The notes under the pieces were generated by a model. That model was not told the origin of the DNA, searched no databases, and saw only the letters and a program-made list of their open reading frames with translations. A DNA stretch of 64,000 bases from Shouchella clausii (GTDB lineage: Bacteria > Bacillota > Bacilli > Bacillales > Bacillaceae_D): assembly GCF_001598215.1 (NCBI RefSeq), contig NZ_BCXJ01000005.1:124001-188000 (forward strand), written 5' to 3'. A program made the translations under genes and the position numbers. Positions within the stretch are counted from its first letter, which is position 1; every line of letters begins with the position of its first letter. Shown one piece after another: positions 38,971 to 48,010 of this stretch.

Positions 38971-39447
38971 ATGAAACAATCAAAAACGAATGCGATCCGT
39001 TTGATCGAACAAAATGAGAAGCCTTATACCTTGTTTTCCTATCCGGTTTCAGATGGCAAGATTGATGGCCAATCGGTCGCGCGAAAAATCAATAAACCGG
39101 AAAACGTTGTTTATAAAACCCTTGTTGCCCAAGGAAAAAGCGGTGCCATTTACGTTGCGCTCGTCCCTGTGAACGAAGAGCTCGATTTAAAAAAACTGCA
39201 AAAAGTGACTGCTGAGAAAAAAGTCAACATGCTCTTGGCGAAACAGCTCCATGATGTGACCAATTATGTCCGTGGCGGCTGCTCGCCAATCGGTATGAAA
39301 AAGCAATACCCGACTTTTATCGATTCCCAAGCGGCACAGCTAGATACAATTGTCGTAAACGCTGGAAAAGTTGGCTTGCAGATGGAACTTCGGTTAAGTG
39401 ATTTACTCGATGCCGCCAACGCTCAGTTTGCAGAACTGACAATCTAG
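38971..39447 (+). CDS. YbaK/EbsC family Cys-tRNA(Pro) deacylase
   Basis: The 158-residue protein has the family motif VRGGCSPIGMKKQYPTFID near residue 105 and the conserved Lys in KPENVVYKTLVAQGK. YbaK-type proteins hydrolyse mischarged Cys-tRNA(Pro), guarding translation fidelity. The ATG follows CAGAGGTGTGAG. It lies opposite the sulfate operon and upstream of a histidine kinase gene. Confidence 0.93.
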   Translation: MKQSKTNAIRLIEQNEKPYTLFSYPVSDGKIDGQSVARKINKPENVVYKTLVAQGKSGAIYVALVPVNEELDLKKLQKVTAEKKVNMLLAKQLHDVTNYVRGGCSPIGMKKQYPTFIDSQAAQLDTIVVNAGKVGLQMELRLSDLLDAANAQFAELTI

Positions 39448-39544
39448 CTAATCTGCCTTGTGATCTGGATTGCGATTTTAAGCAGCCTTGAGACGTTACG
39501 TTGCCTTCAGGGATGCGGTAAGACTACTACGGCCGGAGGCTCTT

Positions 39545-41170
39545 ATGAAACTGAGAACGAAAATTTTTTTGCTCTATCTATTTTGTAGCTTAGTATGGGT
39601 AGTGGGGTCTGACCTCGTGCTTCTTGCTTTCGACCAAGACCAAGAAGTCATGCCGTTTTTCCAAAAAATGAAAGGCATTGTGTTTGTCCTTGCCTCTAGC
39701 ATATTCATTTATATATTAATCAGCAAAACCGAAAAGCTACAGGAATTGGAAGAGGAAAAGGAAAAAATCGATACATTGATTAACTCAATGGTCGACTTTG
39801 TCAACTTCAAGGACGGAGAGGGTCGTTGGATTCAAACCAATGAGTATGGCCTTAAACTTTACCAGCTTGAAAATGTGGATTATCGTGGAAAGAAAGATTC
39901 AGAACTTGCTGCTTATAGCAAGGCAAGCCGCGAGCCTTTGCTCTATTGCGAGCACACGGACAACTTGACATGGGAAAGAGGCGAAACGACGAGAACGGAA
40001 GAAGTCTTTCCGATGGAAGATGGAACAAAGAAAACGTTTGATACGATTAAAACGCCCATTTATGATGAAAACGGGAAACGAAAAGGGCTCGTTGTCATTG
40101 GCCGCGATATAACAGAAAGGAAAAAAGCAGAGAAACAACTTGCAGAAAGCGAGTTGCGTTACAAAGCTCTATTCGACCATAATCCTGAACTTGTGTACAG
40201 AATTGATTTGCACGGGAACATTGTGGATTTAAATGATAAATTTATGCAAGTAACTGGCTACAAACAAGAGGACGCGCTCGGCAAATCAATCCTCACTTAC
40301 GTCCAGCCAGATGACCACGAGCGGTTGCGCTGGAAATTAGAGCAAGTCAAATTGACACGGAAAGCACACCAATGCAATCAAGTCCGTATTAACCACCGCC
40401 ATGGTGATCATGTCATTGTCAACTGCGCATCGGTTCCGATCATCATCGATAATGAATTGGTCGGCATTACAGGATATGCAACCAATATTACAAAAATATT
40501 GGAAACAGAAGAAAAGCTCCGGACAACGGAAAAGTTGGCTGTCGTTGGCGAGTTAGCAGCCGGGATTGCCCACGAAATCCGCAACCCACTTACATCGCTT
40601 AGAGGATTTGTCCAACTTTTCCAGCATGAAAGCAAGGAAAATAACCCCCTTCATCGGATCATGCTTGATGAATTGGAGCGCATTAATACAATTGCCAGCG
40701 AATTGCTCGTTTTGTCACGGCCACAAGAAGTGGCCTTCCAAAGATGCAACCTCCGCCAAGTCTTAGGGGATGTCGTTCAGTTAATGGACACGGATGCACA
40801 GCTTAATGGGGCGACTCTGTGCCTTCAAGCAGAAGAAGCGCTATCTCTTGATTGCGACCCTAACCAGTTAAAACAACTATTTATTAATGTCGTGAAAAAC
40901 GCGGCAGAATCAGGGGCGAGCGCGATTGTTGTAAGGGCATTCCCATACCGCACGCATATATGCGTAGCTGTAGAAGACAATGGCTGTGGCATCAGTGCCG
41001 ACCGGATTGACAAACTCGGCGAACCTTTTTATTCAGAAAAAGAGCGGGGAACAGGGCTTGGGCTAACGATCAGCCATAAGATTGTTGATGCCCACCATGG
41101 TTCGATTCAGTATAAGAGTGAGCTAGGAACGGGTACAACGGTCTTCATTACTTTGCCGAAAGTACAATAA
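39545..41170 (+). CDS. PAS-domain membrane histidine kinase, sporulation-kinase type
   Basis: About 541 residues. Two N-terminal spans (IFLLYLFCSLVWVVG and IVFVLASSIFIYILI) flank a short loop, then a coiled linker, two PAS-like domains (residues about 90-190 and 200-320), HisKA with GIAHEIRNPLTSLRGFV, then N-box NVVKNAAESG and G boxes DNGCGI and GTGLGLT. The arrangement resembles KinE and related kinases that feed Spo0F in bacilli. The frame opens at 39488, but ATG 39545 follows GGAGGCTCTT. No regulator gene is adjacent, as usual for this class. A terminator follows. Confidence 0.88.
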   Translation: MKLRTKIFLLYLFCSLVWVVGSDLVLLAFDQDQEVMPFFQKMKGIVFVLASSIFIYILISKTEKLQELEEEKEKIDTLINSMVDFVNFKDGEGRWIQTNEYGLKLYQLENVDYRGKKDSELAAYSKASREPLLYCEHTDNLTWERGETTRTEEVFPMEDGTKKTFDTIKTPIYDENGKRKGLVVIGRDITERKKAEKQLAESELRYKALFDHNPELVYRIDLHGNIVDLNDKFMQVTGYKQEDALGKSILTYVQPDDHERLRWKLEQVKLTRKAHQCNQVRINHRHGDHVIVNCASVPIIIDNELVGITGYATNITKILETEEKLRTTEKLAVVGELAAGIAHEIRNPLTSLRGFVQLFQHESKENNPLHRIMLDELERINTIASELLVLSRPQEVAFQRCNLRQVLGDVVQLMDTDAQLNGATLCLQAEEALSLDCDPNQLKQLFINVVKNAAESGASAIVVRAFPYRTHICVAVEDNGCGISADRIDKLGEPFYSEKERGTGLGLTISHKIVDAHHGSIQYKSELGTGTTVFITLPKVQ

Positions 41171-41242
41171 ACCAAGCCTTAAGAAACAAAGGTTGGAGAC
41201 ACGGCTTCAAGCTGCTCTTTGTCTGGCAGCATCACTCAGTAG

Positions 41243-41266
41243 CCTGCTGATAACAGCAGGTTTTTT
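41243..41266 (+). terminator. Terminator after the PAS histidine kinase
   Basis: Stem CCTGCTG/CAGCAGG with an ATAA loop, followed by TTTTTT. Confidence 0.9.
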
Positions 41267-41367
41267 ATCTATACAGGGCCACCGTAACGTGATATAATCT
41301 GCCATTATTAGACGAATCGTTTTGGTTTCAAACGTCGCAACATTCGAACAGAAAAGGGGAATGACAT

Positions 41368-42754
41368 ATGTCTGAATTGGTCAAGGCATTGCAAGCCCAT
41401 TTAGGGACTCAAAAAGTGACGATCAACGAAACGGCTCTTGCGCTTCATAGCAAGGACGAATCCTACCATACGCCGAGCAAACCTGAAGTGGTCGCATATC
41501 CAGCATGTACAGAAGACGTGCAAGCCATTATTCAGATAGCTAAATCATTTTCCGCACCTATCTATTCATTTGGCCTCGGCACAAGTTTAGAAGGCCACGC
41601 CATTCCGTATGAAGGTGGTGTCTCGGTTGATTTTTCAGAAATGAATAACATTATTTCTGTACAAGAAAACGATTTCCTTGTAACGGTTCAACCAGGGGTA
41701 ACCCGTTCACAGCTCAATCAGGAATTAAAGAAATATGGATTGTTTTTTCCAGTCGATCCTGGCGCAAACGCGACACTTGGCGGCATGGCTGCCACCAATG
41801 CCAGCGGCACAACTTCTGTGCGATACGGCATTATGCGAGATCAAGTCCGTGACCTAGAAGTCGTTTTAGCTGACGGTACGATTATCCGTACTGGCAATCT
41901 TGCGGCCAAGTCGTCATCAGGCTACCATTTAAACGGATTGTTTGTAGGGTCGGAGGGCACTCTTGGCTGCTTTACAGAATTGACGTTACGTGTCCACGGC
42001 ATCCCTGAACACATTGTGGCTGGGCGCGCTGCCTTTCGGACATTGGACGACGCAGTAGCCGCTGTGGTCGCGATTTTACAAGCCGGAATACCGATTGCCC
42101 GCGTGGAATTAGTAGATGAACCTTCCATTGCTAAAGTCAATGCCTTTAGCGACACCGATTACAGCCAAAGGCCAACACTTTTTCTTGAATTTCATGGCAA
42201 TGAAGCAGGGCTCAAACAAGACGTGGAATTTACAAAAGAGATTGTTGCCGACTACGGCTGCGAAGCCTTTGCTTTTGAAACCGATACGGCAGCCCGCAAC
42301 AAGCTATGGGAAGCGCGGCACAACTTGGCATATGCTTACGTGCACAGCGCGCCTGGACGAAAGCTGATGGTGACAGACGTATGCGTCCCCATTTCGCAAC
42401 TGGCAGACGCCATTCGTACAGCGCGAAACGCGCTAACTTGCTCTCCTTTTGAAGGGGGGTATCATTGGCCACGTTGGCGATGGCAATTACCACGTTTTGC
42501 TAATGATTGATCCAGCTAACGCTGATGAGATCAATGCGGCTAACCGCTTAAACGAAGAAATTGTCAATGATGCACTCGCTCGCGGTGGCACTTGCACAGG
42601 CGAGCATGGCGTAGGCGTAGGCAAACTGAAATACCAAGCACAAGAACACGGATCAGCGCTTGGCGTGATGCAATCGATCAAACGCGCCCTTGACCCTGAA
42701 AATCGAATGAATCCTAATAAAATGGTGTACACAAACACGGAGGATAATATATGA
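41368..42754 (+). pseudogene. GlcD-type FAD-linked 2-hydroxyacid oxidase interrupted by a frameshift
   Basis: The first frame (41368-42510) encodes residues through an FAD-binding PCMH domain, with FGLGTSLEGHA, GVTRSQLNQELKKYGLFFPVDPGANATLGGM and SSSGYHLNGLFVGSEGTLG. A different frame (to 42754) continues with GGIIGHVGDGNYHVLL, the terminal ARGGTCTGEHGVG signature and KRALDPENRMNPNKM. The switch falls in a G6 tract at 42454-42459; removing one G restores about 461 residues, the normal GlcD/D-lactate dehydrogenase length. Either the gene is inactive here, or the tract was misread, or slippage restores it. It overlaps the next transporter gene by 4 bases. ATG is preceded by AAAAGGGGAATGACAT. 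Confidence 0.85.
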
Positions 42755-43719
42755 AGTGGGTTGAATGGCTTAGTTCTTTTGCCGGAAAATATTTTGCATT
42801 GCTTGTAATTATTGCGGCTATAACAGCCTTTCTTATTCCAGAAGCTTTTATCCCGATTAATGGCTATGTTCCGATTTTGCTAGGCATCGTTATGTTAGGA
42901 ATGGGAATGACTTTAAAACCAGTCGACTTCAAGCTTGTTGCCACCCAGCCATTCCCTGTTTTGCTTGGCCTGGTATTCCAATTTACGATCATGCCCTTTA
43001 CGGCTTTCGCGATTGCCTATATGCTGCAATTGCCGCCAGAACTTGCGGCAGGCCTTGTGTTGCTTGGCTCAGTCCCTGGAGGCACAGCGTCCAACGTCAT
43101 GGTTTATTTAGCAAAAGGCGATTTACCCCTTTCAATTACGATGACGTCCATATCAACGTTACTGGCGCCAATCGCTACACCGGCTTTGCTTTATTTGTTA
43201 GCTGGCCAATGGCTGCCAGTCAATTTCGTCGACATGTTCACGATGATCGTGCAAGTGATTGTCATTCCTGTTATAGCTGGGGTATTAATTAACCGCTTCT
43301 TGCCGAAAATCGCAGCAAAAACGTCTATAGCGATGCCTCTTGTCTCTGTGCTTGCCATTCTCGCCATCTTATCAGCGGTTGTCGCCGCCAACACTGGCAG
43401 CTTGGTCCAAGCAGGCATGATTAGCTTTGTTGCTGTAATGCTTCATAATGCCGCCGGCCTCGCGCTAGGCTTTATAGCGGCCGTCGCTTTCCGTTTGCCG
43501 GCCAGCCAACGCCGGGCGATTTCAATTGAAGTAGGCATGCAAAATTCCGGCCTTGGTGTTACCTTGGCAACTGCCCATTTTACGCCATTGGCTGCGATTC
43601 CAAGTGTGCTCGCCGCTGCTTGGCACAACATTTCTGGACCGATCCTTGCCACATACTGGTCAAAACAGCCACTGCCACCTGAGGAAACATCACCACTAAA
43701 TAAAAAAACAGTTTCTTGA
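42751..43719 (+). CDS. Bile acid:sodium symporter family (BASS) transporter
   Basis: The 322-residue protein has about ten spans and the family marks GMGMTLKPVDF near residue 50, LLGSVPGGTASNVMVYLAKGD near 108, and ISIEVGMQNSGLGVTLATAHF near 260. Bacterial members include PanS, a ketopantoate carrier, and other organic acid transporters. The stop/start overlap with the GlcD-type gene suggests that the two work together, for example uptake of the hydroxyacid the enzyme oxidises. The substrate is inference. A terminator follows. Confidence 0.88.
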   Translation: MKWVEWLSSFAGKYFALLVIIAAITAFLIPEAFIPINGYVPILLGIVMLGMGMTLKPVDFKLVATQPFPVLLGLVFQFTIMPFTAFAIAYMLQLPPELAAGLVLLGSVPGGTASNVMVYLAKGDLPLSITMTSISTLLAPIATPALLYLLAGQWLPVNFVDMFTMIVQVIVIPVIAGVLINRFLPKIAAKTSIAMPLVSVLAILAILSAVVAANTGSLVQAGMISFVAVMLHNAAGLALGFIAAVAFRLPASQRRAISIEVGMQNSGLGVTLATAHFTPLAAIPSVLAAAWHNISGPILATYWSKQPLPPEETSPLNKKTVS

Positions 43720-43721
43720 CG

Positions 43722-43748
43722 AACAACCCGCCTACGGCGGGTTGTTTC
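43722..43748 (+). terminator. Terminator after the BASS transporter gene
   Basis: A perfect 11-base stem AACAACCCGCC/GGCGGGTTGTT with loop TAC. It lies between this gene and the convergent aroA, and could serve both. Confidence 0.88.
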
Positions 43749-43755
43749 ATGATGC

Positions 43756-45096
43756 TTAAGGGGAAACGGTTTTTACTCCTATTCCTGTTTGGGCAAGCAT
43801 GGAAAAATAAGAGGGGCATGTTTTGGCAACGCAGCCTGGGTCGTCTAGTTCGATTCCATTGACTTTTGCGCCAATCAGAGCGAGCGCCATCGCCATGCGG
43901 TGGTCATCGTAGGTGTTTACAACGGTTGGCGTAGGCTGGCCTGGATAGACCATTAATCCATCATGTCTTTCCTCGACACGGATACCTAAGCGGCTTAACT
44001 CTGTGCAAATTGCGCGAATGCGATCACATTCATGGTGTCGAATATGGCCAACTCCTTCGATGGCAATTGGCCCGTCAGCAAAAGGCGCGATCGCTGCAAG
44101 CGTTAAGGCTTGATCGGATAATTCATTCATGTTAACGGTAAATCCACCCCTTAAATGAGGGGGGCCTTCTACTTCAACAAACGATGGTCCGATTTCAAAG
44201 TTGCATCCCATTCGTTTCAGGATGGATACAAACAGAATATCTGGCTGGCTTGTTTTCGTTGAAAAATGGCGTATACGGATTTTTCCCGCTGTGATTGCTG
44301 CAAGGGCAAGAAAGTAGCAGGCCGATGAGGCATCGGCTTCAATCGAGATGTCTTTTGCTACATAAGGGGAAGGGTTCACTTCAAGCAAGCTTAAATCAGG
44401 CGTTGTTTTCACTTCGACCCCAAAAGCTGCCATCAAGTCGATTGTGATTCGCACATACGCCTGTTGGACAATGCCACCTTCAACAGTGATCAAGACAGGC
44501 TTTTTAGCCAATGGGGCCGCCAATAAACAGCCGCTTATAAATTGGCTGGACAGCTGGCCGCTCATGTTCACTTTTCCCCCGTTCAACCCTTCACCAGATA
44601 TGGAAAGGGGATAATGGCCCCTATTACCGCCATACTGAATGCCTGCCCCTAATGCCTGTAATGTTTCTACCAAATGGGCAATCGGGCGTTTGTTCATGCT
44701 TTGACTAGCTTCCACATGCCAGTTTCCCGTTGCAGCCGCCAACATTCCAGGCAAAAAACGCCCTGCTGTTCCAGCCGAACCAATATACAGGGAGCCAGGA
44801 TGAAACATCCCTCCTCTCCCATAGACAGTTACATCGCTTCCATCTATCGCCATTTCTACCCCCGTTTTTTTTAGCGCATCGATGCACCAATATGTGTCGT
44901 CGCTTTTTAACACATTCCTTAATGTAGAAGGGCCAGACGCAGCTGCTGCTAACAGCAATGCGCGATTTGTTGCACTTTTGCTTCCAGGCACTTCTAACGT
45001 AGCGTTTATTCTCTTTTGGCTCGGCGTTAAACGGAGGCGCTCGACGCCTGCTAAAGGCGTCCAAGGGCTACGTGCCTGTGAATCAAACTGAACCAT
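43756..45096 (-). CDS. aroA: EPSP synthase (3-phosphoshikimate 1-carboxyvinyltransferase), divergent
   Basis: The 446-residue protein is a full EPSP synthase with PGSKSATNR (residues 37-45), the DDHRMAMALALIG motif near 410, and a terminal AKTCPSYF. The active-site strand usually written NAGTAMRP is here SAGTAGRF (residues 107-114), so the residue equivalent to E. coli Pro101 is Phe. It catalyses the sixth step of the shikimate pathway, joining PEP to shikimate-3-phosphate. The gene is alone, divergent from a LysR regulator, and not in an aro operon. Ribosome site AAAGGAGATTGGACC. It may be a second aroA or a specialised enzyme. Confidence 0.9.
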   Translation of the reverse strand: MVQFDSQARSPWTPLAGVERLRLTPSQKRINATLEVPGSKSATNRALLLAAAASGPSTLRNVLKSDDTYWCIDALKKTGVEMAIDGSDVTVYGRGGMFHPGSLYIGSAGTAGRFLPGMLAAATGNWHVEASQSMNKRPIAHLVETLQALGAGIQYGGNRGHYPLSISGEGLNGGKVNMSGQLSSQFISGCLLAAPLAKKPVLITVEGGIVQQAYVRITIDLMAAFGVEVKTTPDLSLLEVNPSPYVAKDISIEADASSACYFLALAAITAGKIRIRHFSTKTSQPDILFVSILKRMGCNFEIGPSFVEVEGPPHLRGGFTVNMNELSDQALTLAAIAPFADGPIAIEGVGHIRHHECDRIRAICTELSRLGIRVEERHDGLMVYPGQPTPTVVNTYDDHRMAMALALIGAKVNGIELDDPGCVAKTCPSYFSMLAQTGIGVKTVSP

Positions 45097-45144
45097 GGTC
45101 CAATCTCCTTTGTTTTCATTCTTCCTTTTATTTTAATGACGGAA

Positions 45145-45195
45145 GTGATATAAATGAAATCAATATTATTAATCTATGACATAGGTGATATTTAT
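45145..45195. promoter_or_regulatory. Direct repeats GTGATATWWAT between aroA and the LysR gene
   Basis: The element GTGATATAAAT (45145-45155) recurs as GTGATATTTAT (45185-45195), 40 bases apart, in the 97-base divergent region. The second copy overlaps the LysR start. Repeats placed like this suit LysR-type binding, but the regulator is not proven. Confidence 0.4.
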
Positions 45196-46075
45196 GACAA
45201 ATTTAGAGCATTACCGCATTTTTTATACAACGGCCAAAGAGCAAAACTTTAGCAGAGCCGCTTCCTCCCTATTTATCACACAGCCTAGTGTCAGCCATGC
45301 CATTAAACAATTGGAAACCCAATTAGGCGTGTCGCTCTTTGTTAGGCACTCAAAAGGGGTCTTTTTAACAACTGAAGGCAATGTGCTTTATTCGTACATC
45401 AAGCAAGCATTTGCCCATATTGAAACAGGCGAACGGCACCTCCAATCATTGAAAGCGCTTGAGAGTGGAACGATTATCATTGCTAGCAGCGACTCGATTT
45501 GCAAACATTATCTGTTGCCACAGGTTCCCTCTTTTTTGAAACGTTGGCCGAAACTTGACATTAAGTTCCAGCATGGCTCCACGCCAGAAATTGTGAAAAA
45601 ACTTGAGCAAGGGCGAATCGACATAGGGATTGTGCACTTGCCTATTAACAAGAAGGACGTGGAAATAACCCCTTTTAAAACGACAACTTGCCTCTTTTGT
45701 GCGAGTCCAACATACAAAACGCTGCATGACGGTACCCATTCATTAGCTGAGCTCACCCGCTACCCCCTCGTCTCTTTTTCAGCAGGGAGCAGCACGCGCT
45801 CTTTTCTTGAGCTTTTATTCCAACAACAGGGTCAAACGTTTTCTCCAGAGTTGGAAGTCGGAAGCATTGAACTGCTAATTGAGTGCGCCAAGCTTGGTAT
45901 GGGAATTGGCTTTGTCGCTAAAGAGCTGATCGAAAAGGAACTTGAGCGAGGCGAGTTAGTCGAAATCCCAGTAGATATAGCCATCCCCACTAGGGAAATT
46001 GCGCTCATCACAAAAAAAGCAGCGCCACTGTCAATCGCAGCGCGCCGCTTTTATAGCCATTTACTGGCCAATTAA
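45194..46075 (+). CDS. LysR family transcriptional regulator
   Basis: The 293-residue protein starts MTNLEHYRIFYTTAKEQNFS and has the winged helix-turn-helix AASSLFITQPSVSHAIKQLE (residues 18-38), then the LysR substrate domain (SDSICKHYLLPQVP and LIECAKLGMGIGFVAKELIE). ATG at 45194 follows AGGTGATATTT. It is divergent from aroA, as is typical when a LysR protein controls its neighbour and its own gene. Ligand is unknown; the domain resembles CysL/CbbR-like regulators. Confidence 0.9.
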   Translation: MTNLEHYRIFYTTAKEQNFSRAASSLFITQPSVSHAIKQLETQLGVSLFVRHSKGVFLTTEGNVLYSYIKQAFAHIETGERHLQSLKALESGTIIIASSDSICKHYLLPQVPSFLKRWPKLDIKFQHGSTPEIVKKLEQGRIDIGIVHLPINKKDVEITPFKTTTCLFCASPTYKTLHDGTHSLAELTRYPLVSFSAGSSTRSFLELLFQQQGQTFSPELEVGSIELLIECAKLGMGIGFVAKELIEKELERGELVEIPVDIAIPTREIALITKKAAPLSIAARRFYSHLLAN

Positions 46076-46076
46076 A

Positions 46077-47678
46077 TTATTCGACTTTTTCCGTATCACG
46101 TAAATAGAAAATACTTGCTGGATATTGCCAGAACCCTTCAATGTCATCGCCCATGCCGGCTAATAACACAGAGTGGTACAAATTGACGACTGGCGCTTCT
46201 TCGGCCAACACGTTTTGCGCTTCTTCATAAAGGGCCAAACGCTTCTGTTCATCTGTCTCTTTACGCGCTTGCTCTAGCAAATCGTCTAATTGCTCATTGG
46301 CAAAGAACGTTCTATTGCCAGGAGTGCCAAAGTTGGATGAATGGAACATCGGATACAAGCCATAATCAGCATCGACGGTTACGGTTCCCCACGTGCCGAT
46401 AAACATTTCCGTCTCGCCATCACCGGTCATTTCCAGATAAGTAGCACTCTCAACCGGATTAATGGAAACGTTAATACCAATTTCTTCAAGTTGGGCTTGC
46501 AAGTAGGTAGCCAAATCAACTAATGAGGCGGTGCTGCTGTTTACGGTTAATGTCGCATCAAAACCGTCTTCATAGCCTGCTTCTGCCAGTAGCTGCCGGG
46601 CTTCTTCTTGGTTATATTCGAACGTATCGATGTTTTGGCTGTAACCTGTAACAGTAGGCGCTAGTGGCCCAATCGCCGGTTCAGCAACACCGTCCAATAA
46701 GCCGTTAATAATGCTGTCTTTGTCAATTGCCATACTAATGGCTTGGCGTACTCGCTTATCAGTAAACGGTTCAACTTCAGTGTTAAAGCCTAGATAAGTC
46801 AAGTTCGAGCTTGGAGACTGTTTCACAGTCGTGTTTTCAGCAGACTCGATCTCCGAAATGCTGCTCGGGTTAACTGGGTAAATAAGATCGGCTACATCGC
46901 CTTGCAACTCGGCAATTCGCGTTGCTTCCTCTGGAACCGTTTTAAAGGTAATTCCGCTTGCTTTGGCAAGGTTGTCCTTATCCCAGTAATCTTCATTCCG
47001 GGTTACAGAGACCGATTCGCCTGATGTACGGCTGTCCAATTCAAAAAAACCAGTGCCGATCGGGTGTGCATCTACGTATGAAAAAGCAGGTTCGCCGTTT
47101 TCGATTGCTTCATAATCAGCGTCAATCGCTTCTTTGCTAATCATTCCTCCAGCTGGGTGGGCTAAATGGGAAGGAAGCGGCGAAAAAGGGCCGTCTGTAT
47201 GGATATGAACCGTGTACTCATCGATGACTTCGACATCGGTGATTTTATCAAACAAAAAGGCAACAGGGGAACCTAGATCTGGGTCGCGAACACGGTCCAA
47301 GTTGGCTTTAACGACTTCAGCATTCAATTCACTGCCGTCGTGGAATGTCACGTCTTCACGCAACTTTGCTTCCCAGACATCATCTTCTATTTGTTCAAGA
47401 CTTGTCGCCAAGCTTGGTTGAATCTCATTGTTTTCATCAAACTCAACCAACTTATTGTAAAGAGTCCCCATTACATATAATGAATTCCCATCATTTGCCC
47501 CATGGGGGTCGAGAGAAACAGGATCAGACGACAAATCAATCGTTAGCTCGGCTCCACTCGCGCGATTTCCTGTCCCGTCGCCTGGGCTGGCCTCCTGTTC
47601 AGGGTCGTTTGAGCACGCAGTAACAACAAGCATGGCAGAAGCCGCAACCGCTAACCATAAAGCATTTTTCTTAAACAT
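46077..47678 (-). CDS. Orphan peptide/nickel-type solute-binding lipoprotein (SBP family 5)
   Basis: The 533-residue protein has lipobox MLVVTACSN, and the SBP_bac_5 pattern FHDGSELNAEVVKANLDRVRDPD near 111 and GTGFFELDSRTSGESVSV near 208. No ABC permease or ATPase genes lie next to it, so it may share another system such as the 20-26 kb importer. A TATAAT lies about 30 bases before the start, with no clear -35. It is convergent with the LysR gene, ending one base after it. The acidic composition suits an extracytoplasmic protein of an alkaliphile. Confidence 0.9.
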   Translation of the reverse strand: MFKKNALWLAVAASAMLVVTACSNDPEQEASPGDGTGNRASGAELTIDLSSDPVSLDPHGANDGNSLYVMGTLYNKLVEFDENNEIQPSLATSLEQIEDDVWEAKLREDVTFHDGSELNAEVVKANLDRVRDPDLGSPVAFLFDKITDVEVIDEYTVHIHTDGPFSPLPSHLAHPAGGMISKEAIDADYEAIENGEPAFSYVDAHPIGTGFFELDSRTSGESVSVTRNEDYWDKDNLAKASGITFKTVPEEATRIAELQGDVADLIYPVNPSSISEIESAENTTVKQSPSSNLTYLGFNTEVEPFTDKRVRQAISMAIDKDSIINGLLDGVAEPAIGPLAPTVTGYSQNIDTFEYNQEEARQLLAEAGYEDGFDATLTVNSSTASLVDLATYLQAQLEEIGINVSINPVESATYLEMTGDGETEMFIGTWGTVTVDADYGLYPMFHSSNFGTPGNRTFFANEQLDDLLEQARKETDEQKRLALYEEAQNVLAEEAPVVNLYHSVLLAGMGDDIEGFWQYPASIFYLRDTEKVE

Positions 47679-47784
47679 GATGTCACCTCTTTTGTTGTTT
47701 CCCCTATTATACTTAATCTCCCATAAGATTACTAGACTTTTTATAAGAGGGTTTGGTGAAATTCATCATTTCTCGCATCGGCAA

Positions 47785-47812
47785 CAAAACCAGAGCGCCG
47801 TTAGCGCCCTGG
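47785..47812 (-). terminator. Terminator in the region after the terpene synthase gene
   Basis: On the minus strand a stem CCAGGGCGC/GCGCTCTGG (one mismatch) is followed by TTTTG. It is the first good minus-strand terminator after the terpene synthase stop at 48011. Confidence 0.6.
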
Positions 47813-48010
47813 CCAGACTGTAGACAAACGCTCACATTCTTCGCTGCTCACCTCATTCATATGCTTTGAAACTGTCGGTTCATGCGCAAGAAACCGTTGC
47901 TCATGAACCCACCTTCTACTCGCATCTTCACTCGGTTTCGCGCCTCGACTGACAAGCGTTTTCTATCAGTCTGGGATTTTGTCGACTATATCGACACTTT
48001 TACGCCCTGG
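47813..48010. other. Gene-free region with three successive hairpins
   Basis: No gene with a ribosome site was found. Perfect or near-perfect hairpins lie at 47877-47909 (GGTTCATG and GCAA arms, loop GAAACCG), 47947-47971 (GACTGA/TCAGTC) and 47981-47995 (GTCGA/TCGAC). None has a strong T run. They may be part of the 3' untranslated RNA of the terpene synthase gene or of an unidentified small RNA. Confidence 0.4.
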
